Assembly (NCBI RefSeq): GCF_947179165.1
Contig: NC_077243.1
Coordinates: 36,716,001 to 36,780,000, forward strand
Direction of reading: 5' to 3'
Source: Solanum dulcamara
Lineage: Eukaryota > Streptophyta > Magnoliopsida > Solanales > Solanaceae
Length of the DNA: 64,000 nt
The position numbers and the translations under genes were made by a program. The number at the start of each line of letters is the position of its first letter. The first letter of the stretch is position 1. Under the pieces are notes generated by a model that saw only the letters and a program-made list of their open reading frames with translations, made no database searches and was not told where the DNA came from. Shown piece by piece: positions 33,500 through 45,138 of this stretch.

Positions 33500-36400
33500 T
33501 GTTACACCCCACACTCTTGAGCTCAAAATGTCTCTTAAGCTTGTTAGAAGTTACTATGTGAGCCGGATAGTCTACAATGCTATTAAAAAACTCCAAGGAA
33601 GGGAGAATGTGATACCTCATAGTAGGGAAGATTGGAAATAGGGTTATGAGAAGTTGGAAGGAGTTGGAGGCCAAGTAAGGAGTCATAGGACTCGACTTAC
33701 CTACGTAAGCTACTAACTTAGAAGTCCTACATACTTAAGTTACTTGAGTACATGTCGAGCTTAAGTAGCAAGGAGTGCATAGGCTCTTGAAGTAAGACGA
33801 GATTATGAGCTTACGAAAGAGAAATAACAAAATGGTGCGCCTACTCGAAGCAAGTAGGTGATGCACCTACTTGGACAAGAAGGTGATGCACCTACTTAGG
33901 GTCAAGTAGGTGATGTAGCATCTTGGGGTGGACCCACTGCCACATGGCCGCATGTGATTGGCCGAATAAGTTGTGGTGTCACCCTAGGAGGCTGCCACGT
34001 GTCACCCTAGGGTGCTGCCACGTGGAACCTTCTAAAGAGGTGTATATATGTGTATTTGGATGACTACTAAGTCATTCTTATTCTATTTGGAGCTGAAACT
34101 CCAGCAAACAAAAGAAGAGGGAAAACGTGAGGAACAAAGAACAAGGCAGCCATGGTTTTTAAGAATTAAAGGTAGCTTAAATTTTCTTTGTGAATTAATT
34201 ATCTACGGTGTTCCTTAACCAAATGGAGATTTATATATGTATCTTACGATGTCTACAGAATTATTTCTTCATCTTTACACCTAGAAGGGTGTGAAAGAAG
34301 AAGAGGAAAATGCTAGGGGTACAAGCTAGAGGGGCTACGGGTTGGGGCTGCCAAGGTAAGCCTTCGAGTTTCATTCCGTAAATTAATTATTTGAGGTGTA
34401 CCACAGTTATATAATAGTGTTTGATAACCAAAAATTCTAATTTGGGGCAGCGGAGAAGGGACATAAACAGCCCGCTCAATTTCAGCACATTTGGAGAAGT
34501 TCCGAGTTGCAATTTGGTGGTTTTGGCCAATTTCGGGTAAGGTAAGGTTTCTCCTTTTAATTTGGAATTTATGGTGATGTTATGGAGTGTATTATACGCC
34601 TTTTTATGGCTGTAAACATAAAAATGGTATAGGAATGCTTGACGTTGGACACAATCCAAATTGTAGTCGCTAGAGTTGAATTGTCGTCGAAATAAAGTGT
34701 TGTGCTTGTGGTGAGCTGCTGCAGGTGTGTGGAGGTGTTTTGGAGGGACTAAATGTATTATAAAAGGGGTTTGGGTTCTGTTGGTTTCAGACACACAACC
34801 CATCGTTTCGTATAATTAAAGGTGCTACAAAATAAAGGCTAGACACCCTATTTTGATATCGTAATTTTGAGCGAGTCGTTTGAAGTTTATGTTGTATATT
34901 GTTGTGTGAATTGCTTAAAAATATGTTGCAGGTTGTTTTTGTTGGTTGGATGTAGTGTTTAGGGATCTAATTGGAAATTTAGATAGGGCACGTTATAGGG
35001 GAGGTGCTGCCCAATTTTCGTTAACGCCTTAACTAATTAAAGAACTAGTCGAGGAGACGAACAAGGAAATAGATTCCATGAATACTAAGGTGCAATCTAA
35101 GATGCTGAAAAGTTAAGAGTGGTTGATATTCATATTAATTTAATGTTGAATAGGTTCAAAGGACGACGAGGCGAACGGGATAAAGAGTAACTCATAAGAG
35201 GTATGTGAAGCTCTCTCTTGGCATGTTTTTGATATAGGTATGTAAAGCCTATTCTTTCTCTTCCTTTTGGCATGTCTTAGATGTAGGCTATGGATGATGA
35301 AAGATTCGGGGAAACTTCACTCTTAGGTTCTGAATATGACTTCAGGACTCTTGATCAATTCTGGATGTTAAGACTTTTAAAGTAGTTAAACTCCTACTCC
35401 TCGAGTATTCTATATGACTGTATAACAATTGATTCGACTAAGCTCTTTTTTGTAAAAAAAGAAAGGCTCTGAGATAACCAACGCTTGGACTGCTATAAGA
35501 TATTTCATACTGGTATATGTATAAGATTTCCAAAACTCCTTTTTACATAGTCCTTAGTGATATTTAGAGGGTATACGTCAGATACTTTCTGCCCTAATCT
35601 CTAGGGATGATTCACCTGATGACTTTATTGAGTCTCCGTTAATGATTTAAACTATGTTTTGTTTCTCACTACTCTACTCGTGTATACTATAATACTTCTT
35701 TCATCGCGCTCGGGCCAGGAATAGTAATCGTGCATAATTAACTGCATTTTTCACTGCTCCCTCACTAGAGGGCCGGGTACATATGTATATATATGATGAT
35801 GTGTTGTAATAAGGTGGTGATGGCACTGGGGCCATGATAGTTTTACAGATATGATTCACCGGACCCTTGAAAGGGCCGGCTATATGGTATGATATGAGCA
35901 TGCATGCTTTTGTAATTCACAGAGTACAAGTACAAGCTTCTAATTTGATAATTTATTCCCCTGCTTCTTTATTTCGGATATACCTCCAGTTGTATTATGT
36001 TACATTTTACATACTCAGTACATATGTCGTACTGACCCCCTTTTCTTAGGGGGCTGCATTTCATGCCGCAGGTACATATACAGGTTTTGGGAGTCCGTCA
36101 GCTTAGAATTCAGCTCAGCTGGAAGAAGCTCTATTGTATCAGAGCCTAGTTGTTGGCACTGGCCATTGATGTGTAGTATTGTTTTGTTATTCAGGGGTAC
36201 GACGGGGGCCCTGTCCCACTATATGTTGTCATTAATATTGTTAGAGGTCTGCAGACATGTATATGTGGGTTGTATATGTCAGTTTGGTTCAGTTGGGTCT
36301 ATATGATATATTGTATGTGTTGTTATGTTATGGCAGCTTGGTCGGCTTGCGTTTCCTTTCATGGGATGATACAATTAAAAGAGGCTACAGATATACAGAA

Positions 36401-36574
36401 GGTTATGACCTATGGGGGTTATCATGTATGTATCATGTTGTTGTAGTCCGGTTTGACTATACTTGATTTATATGCATTGCATGTTTATAATTCTATGTGA
36501 CCACAGCTGATAGATATATATACAGGGGGTCTAGGTCACACCCCAGTCGTGGCCTATGGGGTTGGGTCGTGACA
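33500..36574 (+). mobile_element. Solo LTR of a third family (3075 bp)
   Basis: Starts TGTTACACCCCACACTC and ends GGGTCGTGACA, with perfect CTTAC duplications on both sides and no internal domain. This is the classic product of recombination between the two LTRs of one element. The family is that of element 5. Inside it, in transcription order, lie a cluster of CACCTACTT/AAGTAGGTG motifs (33852-33912), two CACGTG boxes (33996-34001, 34019-34024) and a TATA-like box (34043-34049). Because it sits in the LTR of element 4, which itself sits in element 2, it is the youngest of these three layers. Confidence 0.92.
34043..34049 (+). promoter_or_regulatory. TATA-like box of solo LTR
   Basis: TATATAT lies 543 bases into the LTR, downstream of two G-boxes, matching the depth and order seen in element 4. 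Confidence 0.45.
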
Positions 36575-37214
36575 CTTACCTTAAAGTAGCCATGGCCGAT
36601 GCCCCTCTTTCTTTCTCCCTAGGTTTTCTTTTTTTTTGTTCAATTTTGCTGAAGTTTAAGGTGTATACAGAATGTAACACCTATATATATGGATCCTTAG
36701 GAGGTTCCACATGGCATCCCCCTAGGAGTGACACGTGGAAGCCCCTAGGGCGCCACCTCAATCATGCCTCCAATCCTTGGATTCCACATGGAAGTGTGGG
36801 GTCCATCCAAGCTGCTGTATCACCTACTTGACCCTAAGTAGGTGCATCACCTACTTACTTCGAGTAGGCGCGTCGTCTCCTTATTTCTCTTTCTTGGATT
36901 CGTAATCTCATCTCACTACAAGAGCCTATGTATTCCTTGCTACTTTAGCTCGACGTGTACTCAAGTAGCTTAGTTATGTAAGACGTCCAAGTAGGTAGCT
37001 TACACAAGCAAGTCGAGTCCTACGACCCATTACTTGGCCTCCAACTCCTTCCAGATTCTTATAACCCTATTTCCAATCTTTCCTATTATGGGGTATCGCA
37101 TTCTCCTTTCCTTAGAGTTATTTGATATGTGGTGGATAATCTAGATCACACGGCACTTTTCAAGAGACTTAAGACTGTGTCCCAAGGTGCGAAAGTATGA
37201 GGCATAACACATAC

Positions 37215-38750
37215 ACTCGAGTCAATGAGTGAATATGCAATTTCTAGTAGCTCCAGTTTTGGTGCACTAGTTCTACGTGTCATCCATATGTCCCATCGGA
37301 GGACCTACGATCCGTAGGTACCTATCAGAGGTCCCATCTTGCAGTTTTTAATGAGGGTTATTTTTGGTATTCTCTATCACGTATACACCAAAGCTCTGTT
37401 ATTTTGGGATATTAAACTAAGTCTATAACTAACCAATTTCTTTAAAATCACCCCACTTCCTCTGAAATTGCTTCATGCAATAATTCTCTCGCTAGAACTC
37501 TCTCCTAAGGATCCATCTTCTTAACCGAGCTAGGGTTTCAAGATCAAGTCTATTATCCATCACTTAGGGTTCGCTTTTTGGCTTTAATTATCAAGGTATG
37601 CTGGAATTTCATCTATGGAGTTCCAAAGATTTCTCCCTTTTTTTATCAATTTCAATTCAATGGTTCTAGGGTTTTGATCAATTTTCATTGAGTTGATTCA
37701 ATTATGCTTTTACTTAATTCCAATAGCCTATTGATGCATGATTTAATTTCAATTAGATGTTTTCAATAAGATTTTCAATGACCCATGCATTTATGTTATG
37801 AATTTTAAGTTTAAACTATGAATTTATGATCAAGAATTGATGAATGCTTTATGAAAGTTATAAACTATGATTCAAGTATGTTTTCAAGCAAGAAATCATA
37901 AATTTTGAAAGATTTTCTCACAATATGCAAGAATCTATGATTTAGATGCCTAGAAAGGTAAGTATCTAAATGTTATATTACGATCATGGTTTTCACTAAG
38001 CTATTCCTATTATGTTATTTTATGAATGTGGATTGGTATTTAATTGTCCTTCCTAATAATTTTATTTTTCATGTATTCCTTTGGAATTGACTTATCACCA
38101 AGCAAAATTTGTGGTGGGGAATCCACGAGAGAACCCTAGTAGCAACCCTTAGTTCCAAAACTACATGCCATTGTAGGTGCCTTTATGACTTAGCTAGTGG
38201 ATCCACTTATAACTTATGTTCATGTTATACAGAGTCTACCTTGTCAAGTAGCCTCACTTTTCTCGATGTGGGAGTTACATCGGATTTCATGCTATAGGTC
38301 ACATGGTCTTAAATCATGGTTAAGGATGATATCCTGCATATGTATATGTTATACCTATAAAGCTCTTTAATGGTGTTTTATGATGCATTGACCTTATTAA
38401 ATATTTTCAAGTGTTTTAAGTTTTATTTCATGTTTTTATTTATTTGGACATGCATCAGATGTTCATATTGATTATGTTAGATTATTCTTGTTCATTCATG
38501 TTTCTCATATACTTAGTACATTTTATGTACCAACTCATACTTTTGGCTATATTGAATCATAATGTAGGGTCCAACGATCATCACTACCATCCCACTCGTG
38601 GCTAGATATTGAGTTGCTACTTTGTTAGTGAGTCCTTATGTTTCGAGGACGCACGACTTATGATTTCTTTTATGCTTTATGACTTTCATTCCTTATGTTG
38701 TTGAGCTAGGAAATTATCCAACGCCCCATTAGGCTTACTTACGTCTGCCT
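37215..38750 (+). repeat. Element 2 3' LTR, second part
   Basis: Continues the LTR that breaks off at 24262. It shares blocks with the other LTRs of the family: a GGACCTACGATCCGTAGG palindrome near 37301, a block with GGATCC..TTGGCAAG/TTGTCAAGTAG and ATGTGGGAG..ACATCGG near 38200-38290, and TTCGAGGAC near 38643. It does not reach the normal LTR end; at about 38750 it changes into an inverted LTR head. Confidence 0.8.
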
Positions 38751-38753
38751 TCC

Positions 38754-38864
38754 TATGGCCCGAGGTGCTCCTATGGATCATAGATTTACTCATACAAGCC
38801 TGCATCAAATCAGTTTTCTGCATCATTTTCCTCAAAATGTTTTTTCAATTTTCGGGGTCTTATA
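38754..38864 (-). repeat. Inverted LTR head fused to element 2 LTR
   Basis: The minus strand reads TATAAGACCCCGAAAATTG from 38864 inwards, a decayed copy of the family start TGTAAGACCCCAGAAG. It is only about 110 bp long and in opposite orientation to the LTR it abuts, indicating an inversion or template switch. Confidence 0.65.
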
Positions 38865-38935
38865 AGTAATTTTACTATAAATTTATTATCATCAAAAACG
38901 AGAACTTGTTGAGCTAGGAGCTAGGATACATACAC

Positions 38936-39384
38936 ATGATTAATGCCACAAATGGTCTTCTCTTTGCCTTTTCAGCCCCTTTTGGAGAAGGCACAAACAA
39001 CCAATCTAAGATACTAGCAGCCATCTTTGGTTTGACTTGGTGTCTCCAATTAGGATATACAAGAGTGATCCTAGAAGTAGACTCTAACCTCCTAATCAAA
39101 TGGATAAAACACTTAGCCCAACCACCATGGAATGTCAAGGCACAGCTTCAACAACTGTAGGAAATCAGCCATCCGTTCCAGGTTTTCAAATACAGCCACA
39201 CCTATAGAGAAACCAATTTTGTAGCTGATGTCTTGTCCAAACATAGTCACAAATACACTGCCCCACAACTATATCTCACTAAGCATGAGCTTCCTAAAAA
39301 GGCAAGAGCATACCTTGAACTTGACAAGCTGGAAATGGCCAACTTCAGAAGAAGAAGGCTTAAGAGAATCAAGAAACCTCCATG
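38936..39384 (+). pseudogene. Plant RNase H-type domain remnant
   Basis: About 149 codons in one frame with a single TAG at 39158-39160. Motifs are GEGTNNQSKILAAIFGLTWCLQLG (the helix carrying the second catalytic position, with K where Glu is usual), VILEVDSN (catalytic Asp), and after the stop HTYRETNFVADVLSKHS (final Asp). This is the RNase H-like fold found in plant LINE reverse transcriptases and in the many short RNase H-domain genes of plants. The first catalytic strand is missing or lies beyond the 5' end, so the piece is truncated. A basic tail (FRRRRLKRIKK) ends it. A LINE remnant is the simplest reading; a decayed host RNase H-like gene is possible. Confidence 0.75.
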
Positions 39385-41480
39385 ACCTTTCCAGCCTTGT
39401 TAGTCCAGCTTAATCTTCAATTTGGCTTTTACTATGCATAGATATAGTTATTTTGAAGGTTTTACAGTTAGGACCACTATAAAAGGGAACATCTCCCTTG
39501 ATCCTTGCATTCATAGAATAACCATACTAACTCTACAGGTTAGGAGTAGATTAGAACTTTTCTTCCTTTTCTTGTTCTTTTTTGATTGTGTAGGCACCTA
39601 TAGACATGCACCATGTCATCCAACTAGTGGAGGGCTAGTCAAGTTTAATTCCTGGTTCAGCAATGGTAAGATGCAACAGTTTATAACTTGGACTAAGCTT
39701 GGGATAGATAAGTATGATGCTGAGCTAAAACAATGGAACCAACCTACTGATATGCAGACTGAGGAGGAGCATACACAAAAGCTGATTCAATTTAGCAATG
39801 ACAAGTTCCACCTTGTAGATTGGACCACCAAGAGACCTTCACAATTGCAACATGACCTGCAATATGGAAAGAAAAACATGCACAACCTTGCTTGTGTTTG
39901 GTACAACAAATGCAATATGCAACATTTGACACCTAGGAGTTTGGTTGGAGATGCAAGACTATTGCAAAGACTTTTTTTAGCCTGCAAGATACAAATCCCC
40001 CCACCAACATTTTCCAACACACTCTTGGAGAACCTATAATGCTTCATCATCAATAAGAACAAGAGGAATTACAGTCACAACAATTGGTCCAATACACAGC
40101 AAATCTTCATTAGCCATAGCAACCTGGGAAGTCCTTTTCTGTTTGTATTTGTTTGTGTTTGGTTTTGTTAGATTGTCCTTATGAATTTGCAGGTACCTAG
40201 AGTTATAATACAACATACACCATTTGTGAGCTTGGGAAGAATCAGCAGCAGCCAACACCACAGCTGCTTTAGTTAAATTTCCAAATAAACACAACCAATA
40301 ACACACATCTCTATATAACTTCAACCTCTTCTAGTGGAAGTACAACAGTTGAACTTGTAGCTTTCCAGTTATACATCAACAACTTCAACAACAATTGGAT
40401 ATGGAAACTCATGAATCAGGAACTATCAACAACATTAAGAACTACTCCATTGCTTTTCTTGTGTGTTTCCTTATTTGTTTGTGCAGGTTTCCAGAGATGT
40501 AGGCCTCAACAAAGCAACAAGTGGAGCTATAGCCCTCATCAGAAACAACACACAACTACAACAAAAACTACCAGCAACCACAACAAACAAAATAGAATTG
40601 AAGCTTGGAGAAGGCAGGCTGTTTGGAAGCCAACAACAAGTAACAACCAACAACAATAACTCCAGATGTTTTGGAAGCCATCAACAAGCAACAACTCCAG
40701 ATTCCTTGGTTTATGCAGCAAATGTGGAACTACCCTCTGCCAAACAGTGGAATTCTTCCATGCAACCAAACCATTTACTAGGGAGGGCAAGAGTACAAAC
40801 TCAAAGCCACAACAGCCTAGAAGCTATAATTTCCAATAACATCATCCTCCAATAATAACCTCAGCAGCCTGCAACACACACAAAACTACAAGTTTTTGCT
40901 TGTTTGTTTGGTTGTTTGGTTGTGCAGATACATGATATGGCAGGAGCCTTTTTTTTGTTTGCTTGCTTGATATATAGGCTTGCAATAACTCCACCACTAC
41001 CATCTGTGCTTGTTCTTCTTTACATGTGCAGCTGCAAGTTGATGGCCCATCCAACAGCAGCTGAATTCATAACACCTTGGCACACATTGAGAAGACAAAA
41101 AGATGCAACTCCAACAACTCCAGAAATTTTAGAAATTCAGGAGGCTTGTTTGGATGTTTGTTTTGTTGTTTCTTGTTACGTTAGTCCTGCAGATTTCAGG
41201 GAGCTACAAAGACATATACAGCATCTGTGGAGAGCCATAAATACTAAGCAGCTGCAACAACAATTTGCAACAGCTTCAAGAGAGAACATACAGGGCTGCA
41301 GTAGCACATCCAGGAGCAGTTCACAACCTCAACATCTTTCAATAACATTCAACAACATGAACCATACCATACCAAAATGGCTCTTGGGGTTACAGGATTA
41401 CAGTAACTCACAAAATAACAGAGCTCAAGAAGTTACAGCGCGAACGGATGATCAGAGACCTTAGTCGAGCGACCGTGAAA
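39385..41480 (+). other. CAA-rich region with T/G-rich acceptor-like tracts
   Basis: A composition unlike anything else in the window. Stretches rich in CAACAA/AACTCC alternate with T/G-rich tracts that each end in an AG dinucleotide like a plant 3' splice site: near 39593 (TGTGTAG), 40192 (TTTGCAG), 40486 (TGTGCAG), 40927 (TGTGCAG), 41032 (TGTGCAG) and 41190 (CCTGCAG). Open frames of 205 codons (39422-40039), 130 codons (40463-40855) and 186 codons (40904-41464) exist but run straight through the tracts and match nothing I know. It could be a decayed multi-intron gene or transcript, or part of a retroelement with the RNase H domain just upstream. Confidence 0.4.
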
Positions 41481-42016
41481 AAGCCAGTCTTTTCAATAAG
41501 GTACTCTTCTACATTCCCAAACTAGCAGCAGCACAATGTAACCCTTTTGATTGTCGCAGTCGCATCATATGGACAAATTCATTACGATAAGCCTAAGAAG
41601 GACAATGATGACAAGATCGATCTCAATCCATGGAAATTGGAAGGTTCATATACTTGACCTACTTTGATTTAGCTATGTTTTCTAATATAACTTATTTGAA
41701 TAGGACTAGTGTAAGTTTCTTTCTTATATTTACATGGAAGGGGAGAGTCTCCCTCATTTATATTTTTTCTTAGTCGCGTTGTATCGAGAGGAGTCCTCTT
41801 ATAGGTTTATCGCTTTCAATCTATTATTGGGGATGAGTTGGCCGACCTTAGTAGGTTAGCCGACTTATGAACCAACTTAAGGTCGGAGGTAAGGTTTATT
41901 TCTCCCTTCGTGTATTTTTATAATTTTATTTATGTTAAGGCTTGGGGGTGCAGCTCAACCCCTGACTGTGCACGAGAGGTGGGAGCCTCGTGTAGGGTCT
42001 GTTCCCGGAAAAAAAA
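41481..42016 (+). other. Possible retroposon 3' end with short poly(A)
   Basis: A GC-richer stretch containing CTGACTGTGCACGAGAGG and GGGAGCCTCGTG ends in GGAAAAAAAAG at 42006-42017. A poly(A) after a unique tail suggests the 3' end of a LINE or other retroposon, perhaps the one that supplied the RNase H domain. No target duplication was found, so the call is tentative. Confidence 0.35.
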
Positions 42017-42450
42017 GATTAACAAACACAACAAATATGTGTAAGAATAAAAAATTAAACATATCTCAAATAAGGTCTAATAGTATTTATGATTAAAAAA
42101 ACTTACTGAAGAATTAATTCCTTAATATCTCTACTGAGCTGACTATAAAAGTACACCGCAAAAAATGACAGAACAAAGACCCGTTCACAAATAGATAATT
42201 AAAGACTGTTTAATTAGGTGCAAGGTGAATTCTATTGCATGAATAATTTCTTGAGGAATTGGAATTACGACGGCTAATCATATGGATTAAGCAACGAAAA
42301 AACATTAAGATGAATATTTTACCATATTTACACACATAAAAGAGATTTGAAAATAGGAAAAGACAAGCAAAAATTACCAAATTACAAACCTTATATTCCT
42401 ATATTTTTAATTATTCTCTACCATTTGTAAAAAAATTTAAAATACCTCTT

Positions 42451-42722
42451 TTGATACATAGAAATGATGCTGATACATCGTGATTTGATACATAAGTCAT
42501 TTTTATGATACATCGCTAGTTGATACAAACCAAACAAAAAATATATCAGTAAAACATAAGTTTTACTGCTATTTTTGTTGTGTTCATGATATATTAGGTG
42601 TTATAAGCTGATTCATAAATTTTATTGATATTACAATGTTTGGTTTGTATAAACTAGCGATGTATCATGAAAAATACTTATGTATTAAATCGCGATGTAT
42701 CAGTGTCATTCGTATGTATTAG
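42451..42722. mobile_element. Foldback element with GATACA repeats
   Basis: Two arms of about 85 bp (42451-42536 and 42638-42722) are near-perfect inverted repeats around a loop of about 100 bp. Matching cores are GATACATCGTGATTTGATACA with its complement near 42690, and GATACATCGCTAGTTGATAC with its complement near 42650. GATACA/TGTATC recurs eight or more times. It looks like a foldback or MITE-like element. No clear target duplication was seen. Confidence 0.65.
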
Positions 42723-42939
42723 AAATCTAAAAAAAGAGAGAATTCGGGTAATTACCAAAAAAGTCAGGATAAATTATATTTGGGCGTTTTCACTATGAGA
42801 TTTAAGTAAAATACCCAAAAAACAAAGGAGACAGATACATGAAATGTAAACCAAGTCAAATTTTAATTAGGTTCTTCAACTAATTCTTTCTTGACTTGGA
42901 GACGAAGAAGTGTTTATTCTTAGTCATATATAAAAGATA

Positions 42940-44973
42940 TAAGCAAGTAATTCAAAAAGCGAAAGATAAGTCTCAACATTATCTAATATAGCATAATAAG
43001 AAAAATAAAATACAAATCAACATACACGAAATCATCTAATGTCTGAAAGTCTTTATCATAGACATGATGCTAGAACATGTCTCTAGCTATCTCTGACATA
43101 AGGAAAATTGAATAAAAGTTTGAATAGAGTCTAATATTAATATCCTCGGAACATGAGGATTCACCAATACTATAAAAGCTAATAGGATTTGTACTAACTA
43201 CGGGCCTAATGAGAAGCGTTATGACCTATATTATAAAATAGTACAAGTAAAAGTATGCGGTCAGTGCTTGAAATATACTAAGTATGAGGAAAAATGCATG
43301 AACATGAGAAACATAGCATCATGAATCTTAAAATATGATAATTCAATGACCAAGCTAAAACATGACATAATCTGATGAATCTGAGTTCAAAGTATAATAC
43401 ATAGTCAATGCAATAACCATAAGAGAAATCATAAGTCTTTGTGATAGATACCGTTAAGCGACAAAAATTATGTGAGGTATAACATGAAGTCCAGTGTCGT
43501 TCTACCCCGAAAAGAGATTGTCTAACTTGCCAGGTAAGGATCATGAACATGAGCTATTTGTGGATCCACTAACTTAAGTTGATTGTCCAACTGGGCATCT
43601 TATGGGAGTACGTAGTTGTAGGACAAGGAGATCGCTTCTAAAGAACTCCACATCTACTAATGAGTGAGCCTTCTTCCCAAAGTTCTCTCGATGCTAATTA
43701 GTAAACTCTCAACGGTACATCATACATAAATATATCATAGTATTTGAAAATAATAAGAATCTAATAATATCAACTTCATCATAACATACCTGAATCATAA
43801 GAATAGATCATTTAATATCAACATATCATGATTTCATAATATATTCTTAAAAGCCACTTTCCAAAAGCATATAGATCATGATAAGCTTTTTATAGAAAAT
43901 CACACTTCAATTGGAAGTAGCTAAATTATGGAAATATTTCATAAGGAGAATATTTCAATTCAAAGTAACCTTGTTTTCCTAAAAACGTATTTGATTTTTA
44001 TCTAAAAGCATCCTTAAATTATGGTTTCTTTAATTCATGATGCATGCTTAAAGTCTCAAAACTTGATTTAAAAATCAACATATGCATGTAGAATGGGTTC
44101 ATCTAAAAATCCTTAAAAATATCAAATAATGCATAATGAGATCAAATAAATTGAATTTAGTCATAAACAATTTAAACCATAAGAAACTTGCAAAACCCTA
44201 GAAAATTTAGATTGAAAATCATGGAAGAAGTAGATAAATCTTTGGGACTCAATGGACAAATTGGATCCATTGATGAATTCGCACATACCTTGACTTAAAG
44301 CCCTAAGATAGCTCTTCAATGGAGATTGGGACATTGAGGAACCCTAGCTTGGTTTGGAAGAGAACATTAGAGAAGAATAAATTGGGTTTAGAGTGAATGA
44401 GTGTGAATAAGGAGGGTTTGGTGTCTTAGAAACGGTTATAGGACTTAGGAATTAAAATGGCATAGTTTAAGAATTAAGAGGGTAGAAAAAAAATCCAAAT
44501 AGCCCAAAAAATAACTATATGAGGGACTTTGCAGATAGATCTACGGATCGTAGGTCCTCCTATGGACCGTCCTGGTCCTATGTAGATTACTTACTCAGAC
44601 CCAAATTTCCAAGCCAAACCATGAACCCACTTTGCGTTTGTAGACCTCTCTACGGGCCATATACCCTCTTGTCCTATTGAACACTGAAAACCCAACTCTC
44701 TGAATCTCTTCTACAACCTCTACTATAGGCCGTATAACTCATCTACAGACTCCCTTCTATGGGATCAAGGAACCTTGTATGATCCATAGGTAGGCTCGTA
44801 CAAAACCCTCAGACGCTCAACATTTTTCCAATTTCCAACCGTCATCCTACAACTTGTTCCTACAGCTCGTAAAACTTTTTAAGGTTCGTACATGGTCTCG
44901 TAGAATCAGTGTACCAGAAGATTTTTTGAACTTTTCCTTTCCAAATCAACTTTTCAACTTTCGGGATGTTATA
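42940..44973 (-). repeat. Inverted LTR of the element 2/3 family
   Basis: On the minus strand it begins TATAACATCCCGAAAGTTG at 44973, a decayed family start, and runs to about 42940, where roughly the last 120 bases of the LTR are missing. It shares the CGGAACATGAGGATTCACCAA block (about 43155) with 20369-20880, and the palindromic CTACG..CGTAG motifs (about 44540-44880) with the other members. No internal domain adjoins it. Confidence 0.78.
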
Positions 44974-45138
44974 ATTTTTCTTTTATTTATTATTTTTAAA
45001 ACATTTATTTTTCTTATTCTTTTTCATTTTTTTGTTTTTCATTTTTTCAACTTTTTTTTTCATTTTTCTCTCTTTATTTTTCTTTCATTTTTTTTCTTTT
45101 CTCTATTTTTTTTAAAAATTATTCTCTTTTTTTTCTTT
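44974..45138. repeat. T-rich low-complexity tract
   Basis: About 165 bp made almost entirely of T with scattered C and A. It separates the two LTRs of opposite orientation. Long open frames across it (44854-45339) are composition artefacts. Confidence 0.85.

Larger units (their letters stand above)
24263..37209 (-). mobile_element. Element 4: LTR retrotransposon, minus strand, nested and non-autonomous
   Basis: Flanked by the perfect 5-bp duplication CATAC (24258-24262, 37210-37214) inside the 3' LTR of element 2. On the minus strand its LTRs begin TGTTATGCCCCATAC and end GTGACA. The left LTR is 3434 bp. The right LTR totals 3347 bp once the solo LTR nested in it (33500-36574) is removed. 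PPT and PBS are in place. The internal region is only about 3.1 kb and shows an integrase remnant next to the PPT, but no gag, protease or RT that I can recognise. It therefore looks non-autonomous. Its internal domain is homologous to that of element 5, which carries a different LTR family. Confidence 0.9.
30783..37209 (-). repeat. Element 4 5' LTR, split by a solo LTR
   Basis: Runs from the minus-strand end at 30783 to 33499 and resumes at 36575, giving 3347 bp after removing the nested 3075-bp solo LTR and one CTTAC copy. It parallels the left LTR throughout. It holds six 40-bp units at about 31543-31790, the array of about 190-bp units, a G-box at 36732-36737, a TATA-like box at 36682-36690, and the CACCTACTT cluster near 36823-36880. 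Confidence 0.88.

Noticed and set aside
39422..40039. 205-codon frame as a possible host gene
   Set aside because: It runs through an acceptor-like T-rich tract, resembles nothing known to me, and has no supporting neighbours. It is described only as part of the CAA-rich region.
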